From assembly GCA_963747555.1 (NCBI GenBank), contig CAVVFZ010000025.1, positions 124,001-188,000 on the forward strand: DNA of 64,000 nt, written 5' to 3'. Position 1 is the first letter of the stretch. Each line of letters opens with the position of its first letter. Shown piece by piece: positions 50,934-57,714 of this stretch. The notes under the pieces are model-generated. The model was given only the letters and a program-made list of their open reading frames with translations, ran no database searches and was not told the DNA's origin. Origin of the DNA: DUZB01 sp963747555. Its GTDB lineage: Bacteria > Desulfobacterota > DSM-4660 > Desulfatiglandales > Desulfatiglandaceae. Made by a program: the position numbers and the translations under genes.

Positions 50934-51137
50934 TTAGGCAGGACTGGTGGACTTGGAGAATTTGATTTTTCCCTCTCCCGGTACGCTCTTGGGATTGGAG
51001 AGGCGGGATGCGTCATCCACACAATTCTTCTTCTCTTCTTCGGATACGGAATTGGGGTCTAGCAGGGCATCATAAGGGCACATGAACCGGTTGCCTGCAT
51101 TGTCCTTTACCCATACTAATTGTTGTGATTTGCTCAT
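50934..51137 (-). CDS. Unknown small protein, 67 aa
   Basis: 67 residues, polar, with two cysteines (FMCPYDALLDP and KKNCVDDASRL) 20 residues apart and a KxKxSKSTSPA tail. I do not recognise the family. AAAGGAGA seven bases upstream of the ATG makes translation likely. A possible CCCCAT-like promoter lies upstream on the minus strand (51300-51345), divergent from the one for the CDF transporter. Confidence 0.6.
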   Translation of the reverse strand: MSKSQQLVWVKDNAGNRFMCPYDALLDPNSVSEEEKKNCVDDASRLSNPKSVPGEGKIKFSKSTSPA

Positions 51138-51299
51138 AACGTATCTCCTTTCTTAGATTATTATTCATCTCCGTCCATAGAATTCCGAACGGTGTCACAA
51201 CCATTGTCGCCGCCATTATCGTGATATATCGAGGAAAGAACTAAAACGTGGAGGCCTCATTTCTTGAGAGCATTTTGATCCCTCCCTCTGTTACTTGGA

Positions 51300-51345
51300 A
51301 TTCTATTCATGAGAGATGCCGATGGAAATACGTTCGATCCTGTAT
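51300..51345 (-). promoter_or_regulatory. Weak CCCCAT-like site for gene 50934
   Basis: Minus strand: ATACAGGATCGAACGTAT, 21 bases, ATAGAAT. The first half is perfect and the second half is degenerate (CGTAT), with correct spacing to a reasonable -10. About 160 bases before the ATG. Confidence 0.35.
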
Positions 51346-51375
51346 ATTCGCGGAAGAAAGGCTTTATGTCTGAAA

Positions 51376-51422
51376 ATACAGGATTCCCCCTATTGTGGAA
51401 TCCATAGCAAATCTCCTATCAT
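51376..51422 (+). promoter_or_regulatory. CCCCAT-box promoter for the CDF transporter
   Basis: ATACAGGATTCCCCCTAT (51376-51393), 22 bases, CTATCAT (51416-51422). CCCTAT variant of the box. The -10 to ATG distance is only 23 bases, which fixes the likely transcription start just before the ribosome-binding site and supports CTATNAT as a true -10. Confidence 0.65.
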
Positions 51423-51445
51423 TACATTTAAGAGGAGATGAATAG

Positions 51446-52348
51446 ATGAATGATCACGCGCAGATTCATTACAATAAGGCCTTCGGGTTGGCTGTTTGTT
51501 TAAATATTGGTTTCGTCGCCTTCGAAGCTGCTTTTGGGATTCTGGCAAATTCCACCGCATTGCTTGCAGATGCCGGTCACAATTTAGGGGACGTCTTAGG
51601 ACTCCTTTTGGCCTGGGGGGCTCAGGTTCTGAGCACCCGCGGCTCCTCCCGCCGCAGAACTTACGGATGGAAAAGTACCACCATCATGGCCGCTCTCATT
51701 AACGCGGTCATCCTCTTCTTTGCAGTGGCCGGAATTGCCTGGGAGGCCATTCACCGCTTCGTTAATCCGCGACCTGTTTCAGGCGTTACCATGATCTACG
51801 TCGCGGCTATCGGCGTGGTCATTAATACAGCCACGGCCCTGTTTTTTGTTTCGGGTCAGCAAAAGGATTTGAACATTCGGAGCGCCTTTCTTCATATGGC
51901 GGCAGATGCAGGCGTGTCGCTTGGAGTGGTTGCGGCCGGTGTGGGCATCATGATTACCGGCCGGCTGTGGATTGATCCTGTCATCAGTCTGGTTATTGGG
52001 GGCATCATTCTGGTAGGGACGTGGGGGCTTCTTCGGGACTCCGTCAACCTGGTATTGCACGCCGTTCCTGCTGAAATCGATTTAAGAGAGGTCTCAAGCT
52101 ATCTGTTGAACGTACCGGGGGTCAAGGCGGTTCACGATTTGCATATCTGGGCCATGAGCACCGCGGAGACCGCTCTGACGGCCCACGTGGTAAAGCCGGT
52201 TCTGGAAAATGACGATGCCATGCTGACTCGGATAGATGCAGAACTCCAAGAGCGATTCGGTATTGATCACGTAACCGTTCAGGTCGAGAGAAGCAACATT
52301 TTGAACCGTTGCAGAAATGAATGCAAACTCGAAGAAACCAAACCATGA
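51446..52348 (+). CDS. Cation diffusion facilitator (Zn/Fe efflux)
   Basis: 300 aa, inner membrane, proton-coupled export of divalent metal such as zinc. Six helices (about 13-33, 40-60, 80-102, 115-135, 150-170, 175-197). The metal site HxxxD pairs are in LLADAGHNLGDVLG (helix 2) and HMAADAGVSLGVV (helix 5; HxxAD). The C-terminal cytoplasmic domain has VHDLHIWAMS, typical of the CzcD/ZitB branch. AAGAGGAGA precedes the ATG. The CCCCAT promoter links it to the iron and oxidative-stress set. Confidence 0.93.
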   Translation: MNDHAQIHYNKAFGLAVCLNIGFVAFEAAFGILANSTALLADAGHNLGDVLGLLLAWGAQVLSTRGSSRRRTYGWKSTTIMAALINAVILFFAVAGIAWEAIHRFVNPRPVSGVTMIYVAAIGVVINTATALFFVSGQQKDLNIRSAFLHMAADAGVSLGVVAAGVGIMITGRLWIDPVISLVIGGIILVGTWGLLRDSVNLVLHAVPAEIDLREVSSYLLNVPGVKAVHDLHIWAMSTAETALTAHVVKPVLENDDAMLTRIDAELQERFGIDHVTVQVERSNILNRCRNECKLEETKP

Positions 52349-52382
52349 GCCCCGATTGAAATAGGATGGAAAAACCCGTCGA

Positions 52383-52428
52383 ATACAAGATAGACCCCAT
52401 AGTAAAGAGTATTTTAGGAGGCTATAAT
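52383..52428 (+). promoter_or_regulatory. CCCCAT-box promoter for the coiled-coil/hydrogenase unit
   Basis: ATACAAGATAGACCCCAT (52383-52400), 21 bases, CTATAAT (52422-52428). It is the best combined match in the window. The ATG of the coiled-coil gene is 40 bases downstream. Confidence 0.8.
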
Positions 52429-52467
52429 TTTCGCAATATTGGCTGAAACATCAGGGAGGATAAAATC

Positions 52468-52755
52468 ATGTCGGAAAAAGATCTCTATATTCAAAAGCTG
52501 CACGCAAGGCTGGATCAATGGAATGATAAAATCGACAAGCTGAGGGCTAAGGCTGATAAAGCGGAGGCGGGGGTGCGCGCCGAGTATAACAAACAAATGG
52601 AATATCTGCAGGAAAAACGAAAAGTGGCTGAGGCTAAGCTGGCGGAAATGCGTGAGGCTGGGGGAGATGCATGGGAAGATCTGAAAATTGGTGTTGGAAT
52701 GGCCTTGGATGCCGTGGAAGAGGCGATAAAGTCAGCCAGCTCCAGATTTAAGTAG
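52468..52755 (+). CDS. Coiled-coil protein family, copy 3, 95 aa
   Basis: 95 residues, paralogue of 11272 and 36271 (QKLHARLDQWNDKIDKLRAK, GGDAWEDLK, SSRFK end), heptad-rich. GGGAGGA precedes the ATG. The ferritin-like gene starts 14 bases after its stop and the hydrogenase genes follow closely, so this small protein leads what looks like an eight-gene unit. No known hydrogenase accessory resembles it. Confidence 0.82.
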   Translation: MSEKDLYIQKLHARLDQWNDKIDKLRAKADKAEAGVRAEYNKQMEYLQEKRKVAEAKLAEMREAGGDAWEDLKIGVGMALDAVEEAIKSASSRFK

Positions 52756-52769
52756 GAGACCTTCGGATA

Positions 52770-53267
52770 ATGATGCCGCAACACCCAGTATTTCGGGCTG
52801 TGGAGCTCATGGAGATGGCCATCCGGATCGAAGATCACGGACGAGCATTCTACGAGGCGTGCCTGTCGTCGACTGCCGACATCGAATTGAAGGAAGTGTT
52901 CCGATTCCTGTTGGAGCAGGAAGTGGCGCATGCCCGGCTGTTCTCGCGCATGAAAAAGGGCCTGGATGCGGATGAAACGATTCCGGAGAGCTATTCCGGA
53001 GAGCTCCGCAATTATCTGGAAGCATTCGTGGAAAGAGAAGTTTTTGACGCTCCGGAAACCGTTTCCAAGCGGCTCCTTAACATCCAAAATCCCGTCGAAG
53101 CCATAGATGCGGCTCTCGAATTCGAGAAGAAATCGATCCTTTTCTATTCGGGGATCAGAACCTTGGTCCGGTTGTCGGAAGTGGGTCAGGTAGATCGAGT
53201 TATGGCGGAGGAACATCAGCACGTGCGACGGTTGCAGGCCTTTCGTCGACAGATAACAGAAGGGTAA
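52770..53267 (+). CDS. Ferritin-like (rubrerythrin-family) protein without rubredoxin domain
   Basis: 165 aa. Helical di-iron type with E and ExxH ligands in RIEDHGRAFYEACL, LLEQEVAHARLF, EFEKKSILFY and MAEEHQHVRRL. Smaller than rubrerythrin and lacking the C-terminal iron ribbon, so electrons must come from another carrier. It lies between the coiled-coil gene (14 bases) and hydB (11 bases), suggesting protection or electron exchange with the hydrogenase, which is inference. An ATGATG start; the first has GGAGAC upstream. Confidence 0.82.
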   Translation: MMPQHPVFRAVELMEMAIRIEDHGRAFYEACLSSTADIELKEVFRFLLEQEVAHARLFSRMKKGLDADETIPESYSGELRNYLEAFVEREVFDAPETVSKRLLNIQNPVEAIDAALEFEKKSILFYSGIRTLVRLSEVGQVDRVMAEEHQHVRRLQAFRRQITEG

Positions 53268-53278
53268 GGAGCTAACTC

Positions 53279-54349
53279 ATGTTGCGCAGTCGAATAATGC
53301 CTTCATACAGATTGATTTCCGCTGCCGCCTTAACAGATTTTATCGGACGGATCATGAAAAAGGAGAAGGTGATGGGACCCATGCAAAGGGCGGATCAACC
53401 CGGGTTCCATCTGTTCGATTGGTTGCGCAGGCCGGAAGATCTTGTGCTGAATTACACCACCACGACCCTGCCTCCCAAAAAGGCATTTTTCCCTCCGGAA
53501 GAAACCCTCTTTCGATTCAATGCGGGAAACCCGCCGGAGCTCTTACCGGTTGAGGAAGAGGCGCCTTTTGTTGTGGTGGGAATCCATTCCTGCGACCTTT
53601 CCGCCATCGACGCGCTGGACCGCGCTTACGCTTATCCACCGCCTGATCGGAGATGGCAGCACAATCGCAGCCGGGCAATCCTCATCGGAATAGACTGTAT
53701 CCCTGACGAATACTGCTTCTGTGATTCGCTGGGAACGTCCGAGACCCGCAGACCGTGCGATCTCTTCCTGATGGAGACTGATCGCGGTTATCTGGTGGAG
53801 ATTCACACCCGGGCAGGTGCTGAGATCCTTTCCGAGGCTGCCACCAGCAATCCTTTGGGAGATGACTTCCTGAATGCCGCAAACCATTCCAGGCAAAAGG
53901 CCATGGCTATGCAGAGATGTCTGGAAGCGGATGCCGATCGGTTGGCGGATTTATTAGAGGCGGGATCATTTCGTGAGATCTGGGAAGATATTGCTTCCCG
54001 GTGTTACAGCTGTGGCTCATGCAACACCACTTGTCCGGTGTGTTTCTGCTTCACCATGGAGGACGAATTCAACTGGGACCTGAACAGCGGCGTGAGGCGC
54101 AGGGCCTGGGATTCATGCCAGTTGGCGGATTTTGCCGTCATAGCGGGCGGGCACCGGTTCCGGGGGGAACGCTGGGAGCGGGTCAGGCATCGCTGGCACC
54201 GCAAATTCCTCTATCTCCACCGCCGCTTCGGCCGTCCTTTCTGCACCGGTTGCGGACGCTGCAGCAGGGCCTGTACCGCGGATATCAATATCCTGGATGA
54301 GACAAATCGCCTCATCGCCGCCGCGGCGAAAGGTACCGCCCATGTCTGA
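53279..54349 (+). CDS. hydB: [NiFe] hydrogenase/sulfhydrogenase beta subunit, Fe-S protein
   Basis: 356 aa, group 3b-type HydB/ShyB (also like AsrA). N-terminal domain with VGIHSCDLSAIDALDR and ECF-type cysteines (DEYCFCDS), and two [4Fe-4S] motifs in the C-terminal half: CYSCGSCNTTCPVCFC near 242-257 and CTGCGRCSRACT near 322-333. It passes electrons between the NAD(P) flavoprotein (HydG) and the hydrogenase dimer, cytoplasmic. AAGGAG precedes the ATG. The stop overlaps the hydG start (ATGTCTGA). Confidence 0.9.
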   Translation: MLRSRIMPSYRLISAAALTDFIGRIMKKEKVMGPMQRADQPGFHLFDWLRRPEDLVLNYTTTTLPPKKAFFPPEETLFRFNAGNPPELLPVEEEAPFVVVGIHSCDLSAIDALDRAYAYPPPDRRWQHNRSRAILIGIDCIPDEYCFCDSLGTSETRRPCDLFLMETDRGYLVEIHTRAGAEILSEAATSNPLGDDFLNAANHSRQKAMAMQRCLEADADRLADLLEAGSFREIWEDIASRCYSCGSCNTTCPVCFCFTMEDEFNWDLNSGVRRRAWDSCQLADFAVIAGGHRFRGERWERVRHRWHRKFLYLHRRFGRPFCTGCGRCSRACTADINILDETNRLIAAAAKGTAHV

Positions 54350-55217
54350 GATCGAAAAGCGAAAAGCCCATGGAGATTCCCATTCGACTTACCTTCCCGA
54401 ACCGGCCCGGATTGTTTCCATCCGTCGTGAGGCCATGGATGCGGTAATCGATCTGGAGTTAGCCGACCGGCGCGCCCTGGGGCACCAACCGGGTCAGTTC
54501 GTCCAGGTATCCAGGTATGGTTACGGAGAAGTTCCCATTTCTGTGTGCTCCACGCCTACCCGTCCCTCCCTCTTTCAGATTTGCGTAAGACCCGTGGGCC
54601 ATGTGAGTAATGCCCTTTACAATGCTTCCGAGGGAGACTGGGTGGGCATTCGCGGGCCTTTCGGCCGTGGTTTCCCTGTTCAGATGATGAAACGCGGCGA
54701 TATTATTGTGGTGGCCGGCGGTATCGGCCTTGCACCCCTGCGCTCCCTGATCCACTATCTGATAGACAATCGGCAGGATTACGGGAGAATTGTCGTGGTC
54801 TATGGGGTGAGGAATCCCTCTCTTATCCTGTTCAGGGGGGACGTGGAGGAGTGGAACCGAGATCCTGGTATCGAGATGTTTATCACGGTAGACGAGGCCG
54901 ATGAATCTTGGAAAGGCAGAGTCGGAGTCGTGACGCAACCGATCAAGAACGAGATCGATCTGGGAAGTCCTTCCACCATGGCCGCGGTCGTGGGGCCTCC
55001 CGTCATGTACCGATTCGTCGCCCTGGCACTTCTGGCCAAAGGCCTGAACCGAAGAAGAATTTATTTTTCGCTGGAGAGGCATTTCGAGTGCGGCATCGGC
55101 AAGTGCGGCCACTGTCAATTGAACGGTGTTTACGTGTGCCAGGACGGGCCCGTTTTCCGATATTCGGACCTGGAAGATTTCACGGAGGCGATAGAGGCCC
55201 GGGCGCCGGAAGACTAA
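54342..55217 (+). CDS. hydG: Hydrogenase gamma subunit, FAD/NAD(P)-binding reductase
   Basis: 291 aa flavoprotein of the ferredoxin-NADP reductase superfamily. FAD-binding barrel (GQFVQVSRYG then PISVCSTP), NAD(P) domain (VAGGIGLAPLRSLIHYL), and the C-terminal [2Fe-2S] cysteines in CGIGKCGHCQLNGVYVCQDGPVF. It couples NAD(P)H to the HydB clusters. The ATG at 54342 overlaps the hydB stop; an upstream in-frame ATG at 54297 lies inside hydB. Complete and intact, unlike the two catalytic subunits downstream. Confidence 0.92.
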   Translation: MSEIEKRKAHGDSHSTYLPEPARIVSIRREAMDAVIDLELADRRALGHQPGQFVQVSRYGYGEVPISVCSTPTRPSLFQICVRPVGHVSNALYNASEGDWVGIRGPFGRGFPVQMMKRGDIIVVAGGIGLAPLRSLIHYLIDNRQDYGRIVVVYGVRNPSLILFRGDVEEWNRDPGIEMFITVDEADESWKGRVGVVTQPIKNEIDLGSPSTMAAVVGPPVMYRFVALALLAKGLNRRRIYFSLERHFECGIGKCGHCQLNGVYVCQDGPVFRYSDLEDFTEAIEARAPED

Positions 55218-55239
55218 ACTGCCCACCGGGAGCGATAAA

Positions 55240-56054
55240 ATGGAGACACAGAAAATCAAACCACGGATTGCGTTCTTTGATTTCGCCTGTTGCGAAGGCT
55301 GCCAGTTGACGGTTCTTCAATTGGAAGAGACGCTTCTGGAACTGCTTGAACACGTGGAGGTGGTGGCGTGGCGAGAGGCCATGAGCGGCGGATCGGATGA
55401 ATATGATATCGCTTTCTGCGAAGGGAGCATCGCCGGCCCGGAGGATTTGGAACGCATACAGGAGATTCGGAATACGGCGGAGATCGTGGTGTCTCTGGGA
55501 ACCTGTGCGAGCATTGGATGCCACAACGCCCTCAGAAACACATGGAGTGGGGAGGAAGCGTTGAATCTGGTTTACGGCAATAATTCGGGCAATTTCGGGA
55601 CGCTTCGCGCACAACCCGTGGCGTCGGTGGTTTCGGTGGACTATCGCATCCTTGGATGTCCCGCCAGCCTTCCCGAGATCGAAACCGTTTTCAAACGGAT
55701 TCTCACCGGCCAGCCCCATCCTCTTCCAAACGACCCCGTATGCGTGGAGTGCAAGCGAAACGACAACCTTTGTGTGCTGGAGAAGGGATCATGTGTCTGG
55801 GTCCGGTTACGCGATGTGGTTGCAATGCCATCTGCACTGCCTACGGAGACGCCTGCCAGGGATGCGGGGGCTGGTGGACGAAGCCCAATCTGATGGCCGC
55901 GGTGCGGGTGTTTACAAGAGATCAGCGGCACGCCATTATGGAGGCGGTTGCCCGCCGTCTTCAGCCCGACCGGGATCGAATCCGTTCCTGGTTTTCCATC
56001 TATAACGGGCCCGACATGCCGGTTCTATGGGAGCAGTCGAACCATGGTCGATAA
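55240..56054 (+). pseudogene. hydD: [NiFe] hydrogenase small (delta) subunit, one frameshift
   Basis: Electron-transfer subunit of the cytoplasmic group 3 hydrogenase, about 270 codons. The proximal cluster region has CCEGCQLTVLQLEE near residue 14 and LGTCASIGCHN, then LGCPAS and VCVECKRNDNLCVLE. Near 55785-55790 a base is missing; the next frame resumes MCLGPVTRCGCNAIC, then CQGCGGWWTKPN with the remaining cluster cysteines, and ends at 56054. Everything else is family-like. Natural mutation or consensus error cannot be separated here. The end overlaps hydA by 11 bases. Confidence 0.88.
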
Positions 56055-57358
56055 CGCAAAGATCGATGTTCATCATCTGACCCGGGTGGAAGGTCACGGT
56101 GATATTACCGCCGTGATTGCGGGTGGAAAACTGAAGGAGGTACGCTTTGCCGTGGTGGAGGCTCCACGCTTTTTTGAAGCTTTCCTCAGGGGGAAGGCTT
56201 ACCAGCAGGTAGCCCATCTGGCCTCCCGTGTCTGCGGCATCTGTGCGGTTAGCCACCGGGCGGCCGCGTTAAAGGCCGTGGAATCGGCCTTTGACGTCAA
56301 AATTTCCGAGCAATCCACGCTTCTGCGACGCCTTGCCTTTCATGGGGAGGTCCTGAGCAGTCACATCCTGCACCTTTATTTCCTTGTGGCGCCGGACTAT
56401 TCTAGACGTGCCAAGCATCCTTCATCTGGCAAAGACGGATCGAGAGACGGTGCAGCGGGCTATGCGATTAAAACGGCTGGCCTATGATCTCTGCACTGAG
56501 GTGATCGGACGTCACACGCATCCGGTGGCCATGAACGTGGGGGGATTTTCTTTTGTCCATACCGAAGGCGGCCTTATTCACATGAAAGGACGGCTGACGG
56601 ATGCCATGGAGGATATGCGGAAAACCGTGTCGCTCTTTCGTTCCTTTTCCTTTCCTGCCTTCGAGCGGGAAACCGAGTATGTCTCCTTAAAGCATTCCAG
56701 CGTCTACCCCTTTTATGAAGGAGATCTTTTCTCAAGCGATGGCGAGAGGTTGGGGGCGGAGGCGTACCAAAATGCCATCCATGAATATGTTCAACCATAC
56801 TCCACCGCAAAGTACGCAAAATGGAACCGTCCGGAATATATGGTGGGCGCTCTCGCCCGCCTGAACAACAACTATTCCCTGCTGGGATCTATGGCCAAAG
56901 AGGCGGCGGAGGATTTGGACATCAAGGTCCCCTGCAGCAACCCTTTCATGAACTGTGCCGCCCAGGTGGTTGAATGTGTTCACTGCCTCGAAGAGAGCGT
57001 TCAAATCATCGATCGGCTTTTGGAGACGGGCATTCGCGCCGAAGACGAACTGGCGCCGATACATCCTCGATCCGGCAGGGGTGTGGGGGCAGTGGAAGCA
57101 CCCCGGGGAACCCTGTTCCATGAGTACGTTTTTGACGACGAGGGAAAATGCCTGGAGGCCAACCTGGTCATCCCCACGGCCCAGAACCTGGCAAATCTGG
57201 AGGCCGACATGTGGGCTTACACCCCCGGTATCGTGGATCGCGATGAGACGGACATTGCGCACGCCTTGGAGATTTTGGTTAGGGCCTATGATCCCTGTAT
57301 TTCCTGCTCGACCCATGTGATTCGATTGGACCGGAAGGAAGATTTTCATGTTCCCTGA
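56044..57358 (+). pseudogene. hydA: [NiFe] hydrogenase large (alpha) subunit, one frameshift
   Basis: Catalytic subunit carrying the Ni-Fe site, about 437 codons. L1 motif RVCGICAVSH near residue 65 and L2 motif DPCISCSTHV at the C-terminus give all four metal cysteines. The short tail after L2 (about 12 residues) is as in group 3 enzymes. The first frame reads to 56487, but homology passes near 56400-56403 (LYFLVAPDY, then LDVPSILHLAK) to a second frame ending at 57358, so one extra base is present. The gene order beta-gamma-delta-alpha indicates NAD(P)-linked group 3b sulfhydrogenase. No maturation genes are in the window. Confidence 0.9.
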
Positions 57359-57378
57359 CAGCAAAAGGAGGACGATTC

Positions 57379-57564
57379 ATGAAAAAACGCGAGGAGAGCC
57401 GAAATCAGGAAGAAGTGGATGCCCTCTGTCCCGAGTGTGGGCATGCCTTCAAGACCTATGTGGATCGCATCGTCCCTGAAGACAGAAAGAGTGAGATGAA
57501 GCAGAAGATGGACTGTCCCGTTTGTGGCTGTGGAGACTGCAATGTAGTTCAGCCCGGAACTTAG
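57379..57564 (+). CDS. Small zinc-ribbon protein, 61 aa
   Basis: 61 residues with CPEC near 17-20 and CPVCGCGDC near 46-54, a zinc or iron ribbon, plus charged linkers. AAAGGAGG precedes the ATG by nine bases. It lies 20 bases after hydA and is probably the last gene of the hydrogenase unit. A rubredoxin-like donor or assembly role would be a guess. Confidence 0.7.
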   Translation: MKKREESRNQEEVDALCPECGHAFKTYVDRIVPEDRKSEMKQKMDCPVCGCGDCNVVQPGT

Positions 57565-57714
57565 GGCCCATGGATCCGCCTGCCTTTTCAAGAAGATCCT
57601 CTATTCCGCGGATTCCAGCGAAGCCTGCTTTTCATAAGATCCCCTTCAAAACTGAACCGGACGGGGGCGTTTTCGGAATCGCTCCGGATTCTCCTGAAAT
57701 GAGGTGCAAAGACC

